Shown piece by piece: positions 1 to 12,714 of a stretch of DNA of 64,000 nt. The position numbers and the translations under genes were made by a program. How positions within the stretch are numbered: position 1 is the stretch's first letter; the number at the start of each line of letters is the position of its first letter. Below the pieces are notes generated by a model, which ran no database searches, was not told the DNA's origin, and saw only the letters and a list, made by a program, of their open reading frames with translations. Origin of the DNA: Glandiceps talaboti (Eukaryota; Hemichordata; Enteropneusta; Spengelidae); contig NC_135562.1 of assembly GCF_964340395.1 (NCBI RefSeq), positions 1,500,001 to 1,564,000 of the forward strand, given 5' to 3'.

Positions 1-1902
1 GTTCAATTAAGTTGCTCTGATCTAGTATCTTCTTTTTTTCGTTTTTGCATCCATGCGTAGCAGCTTTCAATTTCAATTTGTCGGATAACAGAATTACTAC
101 TCTAAATGAGATACTTACAATGAAGATGCCAATGCATCTCAAATGTCCACTAAGATTATCTGTAAGCACATCACGTTGATAAAGTCTATCAAATGATGGT
201 TTAACTATCTGTGTTTCGGAGTACTGACTTGATAGGAAATGGGAAACGTGCAAGTGTATGTATGTGCATTTCTGTGTTCTAATTGGATTTTTTCCTGTAT
301 ATACTCATAGGCATATAATGGTATTTCCGCATTGATTTCATTGAAATATCTTACATAGTTTTATCTACTGGAAAGGTGTATCCCATAATGACTGTTACAA
401 AAAGCCTATATGTTTTAATTATGCATAGATTTGATCAACTATACGGTCACATTCTTATGCAATGGATTCAGGCATAGACTACTTTAAGAATGACTACTTC
501 ACATTAATGTATCACATGAAGCCGTGCTGACAGTACACAAATATTTCATGATCACATTTCGAAATATCAATTCATTTTCTTTGTATTGAATGAGATCTTT
601 GTTTATTTGATAAAAATAGACGTTAATGGGGTAGTCAATAATGGCAAATATCAAGGGGCAACTACTCACCCTGTAGTGATACTCTTGCTCTTTAGGGGTG
701 TCACCCCCTCGTAAAGTCGACTCAGCCTGCCTAAGGATAAAACTAAATGTGCAAATGGAATTCACCATTTCTTCTTCAGCTAAAGGAGCCTCGGAGGATC
801 TCTCTCTCAATTTTGAAAAAAGGAAATGAAAGCACGAGAATGTGCTGTTTGTGTCTCATAAGTGTCTTATTAGAATTCTGTCTATAGTAGAAAGGTTAAG
901 TTAGATGTCAACCATATTAATCGACTCAATTCAAGATATGTAACCTCCATGAAAGTATTCGTCTTCCCAATTCTTTATGCGATACACTGTTTTATACACA
1001 TCTTGTCAGAAACCAAATTCAATTTTGTCAATTAAGTAAGGAATGTACATTGAATGACATCCTAAATTGGGATAAGGTTGTTAAGATTACTGCTTAGTGT
1101 ATTTGAAACATAAGCGAGACAAGCGTTAACGTGAGAAGCTAGCAGCTGTACTGTCAGCTAAAGGGTTGTTAACTATCACTTCTAGTCTATACTTGTGCGT
1201 ATGTTCGTTATCAAATTACTCAGCTTCATCATTAACTGGGATTGTTTGAAAGAGATCCGAGACAACTGAATAACTTCTTCAAGTGAATGTGGCTGAATTT
1301 TTAAACAGACCAGCTTTGACTCGGTACAAAAACGCAAACATTAGAATGAAATAATCTGAGTCAGTTCTGATCTTGAATTTGGATTTCATCATTATTACTT
1401 TTAAAACTTAACTGACTGCACACTTATAACCTTATAGATATGTATTGATTTCGTTATTGCTATTATCAATATTAAATAATGTGTCTCGCAGAATCTACAT
1501 AAAAGAGGTGCAACATAAATTTTATGATATTGATTAAACTATGATAATTGTAATCTATCATTTTTAAGCTGGATTAAAATGTATTTCTATTTCACCAGTC
1601 TTATTTCTTGGACTTTTAGTATACATTATTGCACGTTATAGATACAGATTGTGTGATACATAAATAACTTCAGTTACCCAGCAAAACAAAATAGACTTAA
1701 TTATTATTTGTTTACATGTAAGAACATATTTGTAAAATGCATATTTGCACAATATATAATTTTGATAAATTTCAGTTTTCGCTTACAATAAACACGGTAC
1801 ATGACACAAAACACAAACATATTTCTTCGCAGGACACGGGTCTTACTTCTGCTACAAAGGATCTCATATATAGAAAACGTTTGTAACATTAATATTATAT
1901 CA
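1..1902. other. Gene-poor flank
   Basis: AT-rich sequence with stop codons in all frames. Apart from the weak candidate exon at 670-806 I see no coding exon, RNA gene or recognisable mobile element. Confidence 0.5.
670..806 (-). CDS. Candidate internal exon, unknown protein
   Basis: On the minus strand an open stretch of about 45 codons is bounded by a pyrimidine-rich acceptor near 807-830 and a good donor (CAGG followed by GTGAGT, donor at 661-669). The reading is polar and unlike the simple-repeat ORFs nearby: it has an acidic run near the start (AEEEM) and ends GGDTPKEQEYHYR, phase 0 at the donor. I do not recognise the family and found no partner exon on either side. It could be an internal exon of a gene running off the left edge, or a chance open frame. 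Confidence 0.28.
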
Positions 1903-1905
1903 TTT

Positions 1906-1963
<58 letters not shown>

Positions 1964-1968
1964 CCACC

Positions 1969-2002
<34 letters not shown>

Positions 2003-2055
2003 TCATCATCACCACCAACAACAACAACAACATCATCATCACCACCACCGCCGCC
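1903..2055. repeat. (ATC)n/(ACC)n/(AAC)n trinucleotide tract
   Basis: Compound trinucleotide microsatellite; blocks of ATC, ACC and AAC alternate and end in a short CCG run. The Ile/Thr or Met/Val homopolymer frames it creates are artefacts. Confidence 0.95.
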
Positions 2056-3074
2056 ATGTACAACCTCCCACAGGAAGAATGTTGGTCGCCATCCTCCACT
2101 TGTCTGTTCTGTTCTGTTCTCACCAGGTCTTCATATTCTATTATTTCGGTCCACTCTTTAAAATGTGTTGGCTACTCAATTCTTGGTCTTCTATATATTT
2201 CTTCCCTTCTACTCTATCATAAGACAAATCAATTGTTCATAACTTCTACGCTCGTTTAATCTAGAATTGGGCATATGAAGGATAGTAATATAGCTAACTA
2301 GTTTGTTAGATGAATTGTACGTAGGTCTATTAAACATCATTATCACAGCAAACAGCTTGGAATTGTAAAATTTGGCCCAAATAGAATCGGTATCCACATT
2401 CGTGTCATAATATAGTAGTCTTAACTGCGAAGCATGGCTTCATATACACTTGGGGATTCATTTTAAACGAAAAGGAAAACGTGTTATCGTGATTTGAGGA
2501 TAGCAATTTCCTGTATAGAAAGTAAATTTAGAGGATATGAAATGCTTAGGAAATAGTTTTCTAAAAGGCCATAAATCAAACCGTTTTATTGCAATAGCTC
2601 CCATCCTTCAAAAGTATATCTGCTTGAACATGTCTGCCTTGTACTACTACTACTACTACTACTACAAGAAGTTTAGTTTGGGAGAAATATCTTTCTCTCG
2701 AATTGAAAGTGTTTACTCTGCATAACGTTGATTCCGAAAATATTAATTCATCAACTCTAATATTTTGTACATGTTTGATAACGGTGTAAAGCAAAACTTA
2801 CAAGACTTACAAAGACAGAGAAAGACACGTTCTCATCATATGTTGTTTATATCACACAGTCTTTAAAGCCTGGTAATGAATTGAATTTATAGAAGAATGC
2901 CCTTATATTAGCAATAATTCTGCACGATATATATTAAATTATGTCACTTAATTTCATATTAATTAACAAGCACGTTTTTACCCACTCTCTTTAGGGTAAG
3001 AAAATAATAGGAAGCATGTTTGACATCATCTATCCACCTACCAATTAGGATAATGTTGTCTAATGCGAAACTGA

Positions 3075-3075
<1 letters not shown>
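2056..3075. other. No gene seen
   Basis: AT-rich, no exon-like frame. It contains a short (TAC)n run near 2641-2664. Confidence 0.5.
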
Positions 3076-3115
<40 letters not shown>

Positions 3116-3125
3116 TCATTCATAT

Positions 3126-3158
<33 letters not shown>

Positions 3159-3216
3159 GACAGACAGACAGAGGACGGACGGACAGACGGATGGACGGAC
3201 AGACAGACAGACAGAC

Positions 3217-3279
<63 letters not shown>

Positions 3280-3280
3280 T

Positions 3281-3337
<57 letters not shown>

Positions 3338-3358
3338 GGACGGACAGACGGACGGACG

Positions 3359-3417
<59 letters not shown>
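3076..3417. repeat. (GC)n(CA)n followed by (CAGA)n tract
   Basis: A short GC alternation passes into (CA)n up to about 3114, then about 290 bp of CAGA units interrupted by GGAC and GATA variants. Confidence 0.97.
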
Positions 3418-4229
3418 TTATACATAGAAGGGTTACTACTCAAGTATAGCAGCTTCTGTTTTCTCATCGACTAAACATTAATTATTCAAGACCTTTGTTT
3501 TTTTGTTATTGCCGAGACAACGAATGATGTATTTTATGTCGCTCCTTATATAAAATCGATATGACGTGAACCGGGAATAAATAAGTCTGCTGAGATATGT
3601 CTCAAGTAAGTATAAACGTAATACTTAGAAAATATCTAGTAGGCGAAAGTAGACGAGATGATATAGGTTTAGCTCGTTTAATGGACAGAAGAAATTACCT
3701 TAAAAGTGATCCAGTTGTTTACTCGTGCTAAAATGCAATGTTAATGTGAAAAAAGGTAACATGATAAAGTAACCGAAATCGTCTTACATCATCGAACTGT
3801 GAATAATTTATCTAAATCGTGAGTAAAAATGACAGATGTCAACTATAATTTACATGGTTATGTGAAAATTACTCACACTAAACAGCTCAAAGGAAACTCG
3901 CAGTCTTATTTCGTTAAACTTGATTTTGTAATGATTAGACAAATGCACTTACGGGTGTTAAAATCACCATAGTAAAGACAACTAAGACATTGACTTGTCT
4001 TAACAAAACTATATGTGACAGTAGTACCGCGTTTTTAAAAGGTATGCGTATGAATACTATTGTTAATATTTGATATTAAAGTTTATAGTAAATATTAGAT
4101 TTTAGATAGCCAAGATTCATAGATACATAGAATGTTTTTACATAGAAATATAGACACATAGATAAACACATATATACACACGGACGCAGACAGACGACAC
4201 ATACACAGACATATGTTTGAGATATAGGG
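3418..4229. other. No gene seen
   Basis: Unique AT-rich sequence with no supported feature. Confidence 0.5.
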
Positions 4230-4262
4230 TCAGACAGACAGACAGACAGACAGACAGACGAC

Positions 4263-4312
<50 letters not shown>
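4230..4312. repeat. (CAGA)n-(CA)n-(AT)n compound microsatellite
   Basis: Three adjacent simple-repeat blocks: CAGA to about 4259, CA to about 4292, AT to about 4311. Confidence 0.95.
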
Positions 4313-5640
4313 GTATAGTATTGTGTATGGTTTGAGATATAGCGTTGCATCAGTTCGAGTTATGACTATAGTTAAGATGTGTACCTTCGACACACATTCA
4401 CGTTATTGATATTAACATCCAAACTTTGTGTACTATCGAACTCTAATGCAAATCTAGGTACTTCACAATGACAATCTTTGATAATGTGTTTACATTCAGA
4501 AAGTAGTTAATGCTAAATTTCGGTAAAGTCGTTGTGGCTGTTGATAATATAATACGTGCCGTAGAATTGTATCATCATAGCAAGTGAATAGTTAATACGA
4601 TTCTACAGTATGGATTTATAACATATCCCCTAAGGGCTGACATAATCACATTTCGTCTACGGTTACATTATCAACACCTGCCCATTACCAAAATAGTAAA
4701 TACATCGATCCAGCATAATAATTAAATCAGGGTAATCGCTCAAACTTCATTATGTAGACTTTGTAAAATGTAAGGGTGCCTGACACTATCAGCCAAAAAA
4801 TAAGGAAATGGGGGAAAAAAGATGGAGATAGAATTACTACGTTCTATATTTGTTTTATGCAAACTAATTTATAATCTTAGCCCCAAGCATCTGTCTGACA
4901 TATCAAAATAATGGCTTCCTTGGAGAAGCGGTTTGTACTCTTTTTGATGTATGATTCCTGCTCAAGTGATACTTGCAAGGCGATTGGAATAGCTGAATAC
5001 TATGACGACCAAATCTTTGACAATGAACCTACATGGCATTTTAAAGATAGTAATATTTTTTAATAGATGGAATATTCGCATCTTTATGGCCAGGGATTTA
5101 AGAGAAACGTTACTCCATGCATATAACATATCAACGATTCATGGTTTGTTATCTCACATTCGATGACAACAGACTGGCATATACATCAGTAATGTCTTCA
5201 ACTGTAAGGCAGGGTCAAAGACGCCGCCAGACACGAACTAGGGATTTGCAATCTCGTGAAATGACTCCAAGCGGTATTTTCATACAGTAAATCTATTCTA
5301 CTAGTCTCTAGTGTTTACGTGGACAGCTGCTCCTATTTAAGGCAATTAATACTTGGCAACATATTGCTAAGACATCATCTCCTTGTTTGATTTAGAAGGC
5401 ACCTTGACCGGAGTAAAGAGGATGAATAAAGCCAAGATATAACTTTAAGTAGTTATACTGATTAATAACAACCAATAGGATTTCATAATTCTTAAGCTTA
5501 TAATACCTTACCAAATAACCAGAAGGTACTCTAAAGTATTACTTAAACATTTGTCTCTGCATATACTAAATCCCCACTTTGTGTTAACTCCAATATTTTA
5601 TTTATACAAGTATAAAAAACACCCTCTTGATCAGGCTAAC
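4313..5640. other. No gene supported
   Basis: Mostly stop-rich. One 50-codon open frame starts with ATG at 4911 (first residues MASLEKRFVLFLMYDSC) and stops near 5062. It has no recognised domain and no clear splice sites, so it is not called as a gene. It could be a decayed transposase fragment. Confidence 0.4.
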
Positions 5641-5644
5641 ACGG

Positions 5645-6165
5645 TTACATTCATATGTATAAATGTGTCTACCTATATATGTGAGTCCCTCTATGTGTAT
5701 TGACTCCTGTTCGATATGTTCTTGTGACATACATGCATATATAAAAGTGAGTCTACCTATGTGAGTCCCTCTGTCTGTATTGACTACCTGTTAGCTATGT
5801 TTTCGCTACATACATGCATATATTATATAAGTGAGTCTAACTATGTGAGTCCCTCTATGTGCATTGACTCCTGTTAGCTATGTTTTCGTTACATACATAC
5901 ATTCATATATATAAGTGAGTCTAACTATGTGAGGCCCTCTCTGTGTATTGACTCCTGTTAGCTATGTTATTGTGGCATACATGCTGATAATAAAAGTGAG
6001 TCTACCTATGTGGGTCCCTCTGTCTGTATTGACTACCTGTTAGCTATGTTTTCGCAACATACATGCATATATTATATAAGTGAGCCTAACTATGTGAGTC
6101 CCTCTATGTGTATTGACTCCTGTTAGCTATGTTTCGTTACATACATGCATATATATAAGTGACAA
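5645..6165. repeat. Minisatellite, unit about 80 bp, about 6.5 copies
   Basis: Repeated block containing GTGAGTCCCTCTATGTG, then TGACTCCTGTTAGCTATG, then ACATACATGCATATATA. Copies differ by substitutions and short indels, so the array is not freshly expanded. It ends in a short CAAA/CAGA run. Confidence 0.9.
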
Positions 6166-7925
6166 ACAGACAAACAAACAGACAGACTGGAGTGACATAT
6201 ATCCATTAATATTCACCACAACACTTAATTAGAAAGAAATTTGAATGGATGTATTGACGGGCAGACCGGCTTAGGTTGGTGAATAACAAAGTATAAAGCC
6301 ACTCCACTAAGCATGTGTTGGTGGATTGATTAACGACGGATAAATACCTAGTCGACAGGCGTGATGGCATGACACGAATGGATGAACACATGAGTCACGA
6401 ATTTATGGTTGAATCTACGACTGAGAGATCCTGCAAACAAGATTTATTGTTAATACGAATTCCGCTGACTGATATGAAGGTAGAAATGTCTGGTTGGAGG
6501 TTGAATGAACTATCAAGCTAATGAAATAAAAGTACACAACAATGTGAACTGAACTCATCGATTGATCTATCAATGATAGTAACTATTCCCCAAACCTTCT
6601 TGCAATTAATAATTAATGTATTAAGATATTGCTTGTTACCAAAGGCATGATTCTGTCGTTAATGATATTGTTAATTATTCAGTCTACCCTTTCTAATCCC
6701 CATATGGTTGAATACATACCTAACTATATTAAGAAAATCCACAGTTTCCAGTTATTTGCTAAATTCTTCCAATGACTCAACCACAATATGGTCAAAACAT
6801 TTTAACCTCAAATATTACCCCATCTCAAACACATAACATCTCATAAATTTTCACAGCTACACTTTTGTGTGGTTGATTATGATCTCATTTTAAAGACATG
6901 AATCCCTCCCCCCCCCCAAGTTGATCAGATGTCATTTCAAACCGTAAACAAATTAATATCATATGTATTATTTGTAATATGAAAGTTTGATTTATACAGT
7001 GTATTATATATATACAAAAAAATAAAACAAAAGTAAAATAATTATACATACCATGTACATGAATGAAATAACTAAATAAACATTAATTTCTTAACTTGAA
7101 AGATTTGTACACAAAAATTGCCAAGTTGATTATTACAAAATTCTTATTACATGACATTAGCGCTTGCAATTTTTCTATGGCCGGTTGACTATACAATCAC
7201 TTCGGAAAGTATTTTTCCCTTAGATTGTGGTACAGGAGGCAAACTGAAAAGAAGTGAAATTCGTCCTCAACATCTGTTGACATACAAAGTTTGCAAAAAC
7301 AGTCTTCAAAATCAATGCCCTGGGACCTGCCTTCCTCATTTGCCAGTCCAATGCCAGCGCATATCTCAAACTGAGAAAGTTTGATTTATTTACGAATATC
7401 TGTACATATTCTTCGTCAGTATGCTTAGGTGATGAATTCAAAACTACATGCATATTGTAGGGTTAGAAATAAGCTCTACCTCAAACTACATTTCATGCTG
7501 TAATGGACAGCTAAATTATGCATATATGCTATAAATATGTAATATGCAAATTGGTGATTCAAACAAAGGTCATTCGATTTTCCCCTTACAACGTAGTTCC
7601 ATATTCAGTCAAAAAGACATGGCAAACACTAATCGATAGGTTAATTGCAATAATTTGAACTCTTGTGTCATTTTGAAGTTTTGCAGCCTCCTAATCCGTC
7701 AAAACTACCATTAGGTCAATCTTTTTGACGCCAGTGTGCCTCGAAGCTAAATCACATGATCACATACAATTTAGCATTTCGATACAAAATGACTTAGCAT
7801 TTAATACATACCTTGCTACGCATGAAATTGTCCATTAGTAACATTTGATATTCATAGAAGAACTTCTTACATTTCTCTATGCCACTGTTTATGACCTGTA
7901 GGGTTTTTAAAGTGATATTTTTAAA
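6166..7925. other. No gene seen
   Basis: AT-rich unique sequence. Two overlapping open frames near 7150-7450 on opposite strands have no recognisable motif or convincing splice sites. A poly-C run lies near 6908. Confidence 0.5.
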
Positions 7926-8032
7926 AGTACGTACGTACGTATGTATGTATGTGTGTATGTATGTATGTATGTATGTATGTATGTATGTATGTATGTATGT
8001 ATGTAGTGTGTGTGTGTACGTACGTACGTACG

Positions 8033-8066
<34 letters not shown>

Positions 8067-8097
8067 TATGTATGTATGTATGTATGTATGTATGTAG
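7926..8097. repeat. (GTAT)n and (GT)n microsatellite
   Basis: GTAC/GTAT tetranucleotide units, interrupted by GTAC units and a (GT)n block, then GTAT again. Confidence 0.96.
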
Positions 8098-8997
8098 GTC
8101 TGAAATATATATAACCCTTTGTCACAAGTTTTTGCACACAAAACTACCATACCTACATTTAGCAAGCCTACCTCCTCAGTTTATCGATGTAAATGAACAC
8201 ACTGTTGGAAATATGAGGTTTATATTGCCAGTAAATATTTATCAATTATTCGAATATAAACACTTCCCTCAGTGTTTCCTGTAAGTTAACGTTTGCAAAG
8301 GATGCGCGTGATGATGTTGTAAACAGATCCCTATAACCGTCACAAACCTTGCCATACGAATCATAATTATAATCCTATGTGAGTTCGTTTAGAATTTCAT
8401 GTAATCAAACTTCAGTTGTCAATTGAGAAATGCCAATTTGTTACAGATTGAAAAGAGGCCATATCTGCTAGACCTCATCATACCAGTGTTAATTCACGAC
8501 GAAATCACTATACCCAGAGGAAATTTTGTTGTTTGCTTTCATAGTTTGAAACTTAACTGCATCCTTCTTACTCTCAAGAGACCAGACAACTATTTATGGG
8601 GACACACTCTGAGTTGAAAAGAGTTAACCAACTAAACCCGCAAGTTACGACCACTCCTGTAAGGTAGCGCATTCGTCACGTTTGGCGATGCAAAAATCAT
8701 GCTGTCAGTCTTCTAATGTCATTGATTCAGAAATATATTTTTATGGCAAAATATATCATTCATAAAAATGGAAATTTAGAAATGCCTTTCTTCTCTAAAA
8801 TATTAGTTACATATCGGTAAAATGTCTCCATTCTAATTGAATATACGTACCCATTGCTTTAGAAGAACGAAAGTTTGTGCCAAAAGGCTCCACCATCAGA
8901 GAGTATGGATATGTGGACACAACCATTTGAACATTAGGACATCTATCTCTAGTTTAACACATTGGACACCGTTTTTGCTAATTATCCTGATATATAC
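8098..8997. other. No gene seen
   Basis: Unique AT-rich sequence without a supportable exon. Confidence 0.5.
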
Positions 8998-9012
8998 TGA
9001 CAGACAGACAGG

Positions 9013-9060
<48 letters not shown>
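8998..9060. repeat. (CAGA)n microsatellite
   Basis: About 15 CAGA units with one CAGG variant. Confidence 0.95.
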
Positions 9061-9289
9061 AGGATACATACTCACATATACCTCCGTAAAGGAGCAGGGG
9101 TAAAATATGAGATAATCTTCTCCTTTACTTTATTGTATTGAACAAAAGTTGGTAAAACCAATGGGGGAAAACATGTTTCAATGAAATAAGTCGATATTAT
9201 ACATATCAAGCCTAGAGATGGATCTCGTTAACCTGGCTTTACTTTAAGTAATGATACTGTGATGAATATTAAATCACCTTTTCATACAA

Positions 9290-9485
9290 TTGGAAGCGTG
9301 ATGTACCTTCCTTACAAAGAGTCGTGTAAGTGATATGCCTTCCTTACGAAAAGAGTCATGTGAGTGATATGCATTCCATGTACAAAAAGAGCCGTGTAAG
9401 TGATGTGCATTCCAAGTACAAAAAGAGCCATGTAGTTGATGTTCCTTCCTTACACAGGAAGCCATGTAAGTGATGTGCCTTCCTT
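9290..9485. repeat. Minisatellite, unit about 37 bp, 5 copies
   Basis: Diverged copies of a block with GTGATATGCATTCC followed by TACAAAAAGAGCC(A/G)TGTAA. Not coding: the apparent minus-strand frame simply reads the repeat. Confidence 0.85.
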
Positions 9486-11288
9486 GGCCTTGTATATTGA
9501 GAATGCATACTGATCACTAGAATTCTATAAATAACAAATCACAATTTCAATTCACATTAATTTAGTCTCCACGTTAGCTTTCTTGAAGAATGACCTTGAA
9601 GATAGTACACTGAGAGGCTTGGATACAATTCATCATGCCACTATAAGCGTCTATAATTACTATGAACACAACTTTTAAAATGCGACCTAGATAATTGTTG
9701 ACACGTCATTTGAATTTACTGTCGTTTAAATAAACCAATACTCACTATTATAAGACATAGAGTGACCCTATTCGATGTTAGTACTATGTTCTGGAACTGA
9801 AGTGGAATCCCGTCATTTAGAGTTTCCTACCATTTAATATACGGTCCTCGGACTATTTGATTTGTCATTAATTTCAAGAGTGGTAGGTATATGATTGGGT
9901 ATTGATGACATACAAGTTGGCTAATGATTTTGAAAGTTAACAAAATATTCCGTTTTATTGTCAGAAGTACACAAAGTTTGTAATTGGTCTCATTACAACA
10001 TAATACATACATGTGGGCATGTAGACCAAGCAGGCAGGCAGGCAAGGAGGCATGGGTGGAAACAAAACAACCATCAAACTTCGTTGGCAATAGAACTAGT
10101 AGCGAGTCTGGGTGTAGCATTTCTGTAAGTGTTAACATCTAACCTGCATTTTTAAAGAGGGTGCATGCGCAAGTTCCTTCTTATACCCATTTCAATTGTT
10201 TGACTCTAAACCCACAGTAATTCAACATGGCGGCTGCAATGACATTTAGTGCAGATAGAACGAAACTTCTCATTGAATGACCAAGATAAACTCTACAAAA
10301 TATGGAAAATCTCGCTTAATACAAAGCACGTGATTTAATATCCCCTTTAGGGTATCTTCAAAGCCATGCGAATGATCTTATAGGAATCAATGGAAACTAA
10401 TATTAACTTTTTTTTATCTGTATTGTAAGATTTTTTATCCAAGTTCGAGGCAAAACTAGTATTTGAATGAAAGAAGCATCATGGAATAATAACTTCGAGC
10501 GAAAACATTGACATTAAACTATGTTATTGAAAACGAGGTGGCGATTTAATATCATTGCAATGTATGCACATACGTACGTGGGTCTTTATTATATGCCATG
10601 CTTTACTCTTATTAAATAAACCACAGTGACTCTTTTTAATATCGCGTTGCATATCTGGGATGAATGTGGAAAACAGTGTAGGTATTAAATTGACCTACAC
10701 TAGGTTCGAATACAAAACATTCCGTGAATCATTTCCTGATAATTAAGTTGATTGATTGAATGGCAAGACCCCGTTCCATTTATGTAATGAACTCCATTGA
10801 TCACATTAAAGTCAGATTCAATAGCCAAACCACATAAAGACACGGGTTAGATTTAATCTTGTTACTAAGGACATTTATTTCTTGCGTGGTCACATACAGA
10901 CACACCAGTCTGCATTTTTCAGTGGATGTGTTCATAGCTAGTAGAATGGTTATTTGGTAATCTTATTTTTGAACACATTGTTTTGTTACTATTCATGGCA
11001 TACGAATACTTATCATGCCTATGTAATAAGTAGCCTATGTAATAAGTTTCTGAAATACGTATATCCTTATGAAGTAGTAAAGTTGGAGTAGAAAAATGTA
11101 TACATGCCGCTAGATCGTGCTGCTTTACTAAACATAAAATGACGACATGACGTGTCCTGAGTAAAATAAAATATGAGAATTGGATGGTCTCAACATACAA
11201 AATTCTGAGGCTTTCTAAAAGTTCTGACTGCCTGTCGTCATGTCAACAGAGTATCAGGTCAGATACATACATATACATACACACATAC
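9486..11288. other. No gene seen
   Basis: AT-rich unique sequence. A short stretch near 10215-10240 (TTCAACATGGCGGCTGC) resembles part of the MITE at 51238, but the match is too short to call. Confidence 0.5.
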
Positions 11289-11400
<112 letters not shown>

Positions 11401-11471
11401 CTGCTATAAGACAGTGCTCTATACCGCAGTGGCAGAGCGTAATAGTTTTGGTAGTACTGGAACTCTTTCTT

Positions 11472-11516
11472 GGGTGTAACTCGGAGTTTCACGCATATTG
11501 CGATCATCAGACACTC
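11472..11516 (-). ncRNA. Hammerhead-type ribozyme motif, left arm
   Basis: On the minus strand the conserved CTGATGA core is followed by a CGCA/TGCG helix (loop ATA), GAAA, a very short helix ACT/AGT and a cleavage-site-like GTT, with outer helix GTGT/ACAC. This matches a minimal type I hammerhead as described for Penelope-like elements. The base pair next to the core in stem II is a U-U mismatch, so activity is uncertain. Confidence 0.75.
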
Positions 11517-11718
11517 TGAGGCCTCCTCTCTGGGTGTGCTGTATATATAGAGTGTAGACAATAGAAATACCATCACTATTGTCTGTGTCGGTGGGTAGGT
11601 GTTGTATGTGTGGAGGTGTTGGTTGTTATTGTGTGGGTTATTGGGTGCGGACAAGTAAGTGTTGGCGGGTTGTTCCATGTTGGGCTTTGATGTTCCGTTA
11701 GTTAACGGGTTTAATAGT

Positions 11719-11902
11719 TTAGGTGATAGATGCTCTTTTGAAGTTGGACAAATAAAACTTATTCTCGTGTCGGCATTTGGATATCAACTCAGTTCTTTTG
11801 TTTAGTGTGGAGCTTTTGTCTGCTTTAATAATAGTTAGTTTTTCGGTTAAACACAGGTTGCATCGTTTTGTTTTATTGGTGTATGCTTGGGCTTTCTTGT
11901 TG
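11719..11902 (-). pseudogene. PLE endonuclease C-terminal fragment, left copy
   Basis: Minus-strand frame giving KRCNLCLTEKL, then LNKRTELISKCRHENKF, which is the usual end of the Penelope-like endonuclease. It begins at the head-to-head junction (AGGTCCAT at 11903-11910 on the minus strand), so it is only the last 60 or so residues and lacks the catalytic part. It keeps the CxxC motif that the right copy has lost. Confidence 0.8.
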
Positions 11903-11910
11903 ATGGACCT

Positions 11911-12439
11911 CAACCTAATCACAAAACATTTCCCAGCAGACTCTAAGTTACACAAAATATTCAACAGAAACAATGTCAAAGTCAGTTATAGCTGCATGCC
12001 AAACATGGCTACCATAATCAAAGCGCATAACGCCACCATCTCCAACAGCGAAACTAAACCCACTCAAAAACCCTGTAATTGCAGACAGAAAGACACCTGC
12101 CCTCTGAACGGCGAATGCCAAACGGAAAACATCGTATACCAAGCCACCGTCCACGGAAAACAAACAAAAGTATATATCGGTCTAACAGAGAACAACTTCA
12201 AACAGAGATACGCCAACCACAAACAGTCATTCAAACATGAAAAACACGAAAACAGCACAGAACTAACAAAACACATTTGGAAACTGAAAAGAAACAATGA
12301 GCCTTTTTCCGTATCCTGGTCCATTATTATTAAAGCAGACAAAAGCTCCACACTAAACAAAAGAACTGAGTTGATATCCAAATGCCGACACGAGAATAAG
12401 TTTTATTTGTCCAACTTCAAAAGAGCATCTATCACCTAA
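11911..12439 (+). pseudogene. PLE GIY-YIG-type endonuclease, 5'-truncated with internal deletion
   Basis: The open frame runs from 11777 to a stop at 12437-12439, but codons before about 11911 read through the inverted left copy and are not native. From there: KHFPADSKLHKIFNRN, KVSYSCMPNM, a Cys cluster (C100, C102, C108, C114 of the frame), IVYQA and KVYIGL as the two halves of the GIY-YIG signature, FKQRYANH with the candidate catalytic Arg, and STELTKHIW with the candidate Glu. It ends LNKRTELISKCRHENKF. Compared with the left copy, 69 bp (23 codons, 11834-11902 complement) are missing at 12324/12325, in frame, removing CNLC. In full-length elements this domain cuts the target DNA for insertion. 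Without the reverse transcriptase and CNLC it is presumably inactive. Confidence 0.85.
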
Positions 12440-12641
12440 ACTATTAAACCCGTTAACTAACGGAACATCAAAGCCCAACATGGAACAACCCGCCAACACT
12501 TACTTGTCCGCACCCAATAACCCACACAATAACAACCAACACCTCCACACATACAACACCTACCCACCGACACAGACAATAGTGATGGTATTTCTATTGT
12601 CTACACTCTATATATACAGCACACCCAGAGAGTAGGCCTCA

Positions 12642-12686
12642 GAGTGTCTGATGATCGCAATATGCGTGAAACTCCGAGTTACACCC
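12642..12686 (+). ncRNA. Hammerhead-type ribozyme motif, right arm
   Basis: Same motif as the left arm, in plus orientation: outer helix 12644-12647 with 12681-12684, CTGATGA at 12648-12654, stem II CGCA/TGCG within 12655-12667, GAAA at 12668-12671, short stem III in 12671-12679. Predicted cleavage is after 12680 (GTT). The two arms would thus produce ribozymes on opposite strands. Confidence 0.78.
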
Positions 12687-12714
12687 AAGAAAGAGTTCCA
12701 GTACTACCAAAACT

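Noticed and set aside
1704-2259. Open frames of Met/Val or Ile/Thr runs on both strands
   Set aside because: They only read through the ATC/ACC trinucleotide tract; no start context, domain or splice support.
3076-3417. Possible CRISPR-like or other spaced repeat array
   Set aside because: The repeats are plain tetranucleotides without unique spacers; the DNA is animal nuclear DNA.
4911-5062. A 50-codon open frame beginning MASLEKRF
   Set aside because: No recognised domain, no clear splice sites and no neighbouring exons; kept only as a note in the regional entry.
10200-10280. CAACATGGCGGCTGC as a possible gene start or YY1-type promoter site
   Set aside because: The open frame ends after 17 codons, and the motif resembles the end of the MITE at 51238; no transcript evidence.
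11777-11910. N-terminal 45 codons of the 220-codon frame at 11777-12439
   Set aside because: They are read antisense through the inverted left copy of the retroelement, so they are not part of the native endonuclease.
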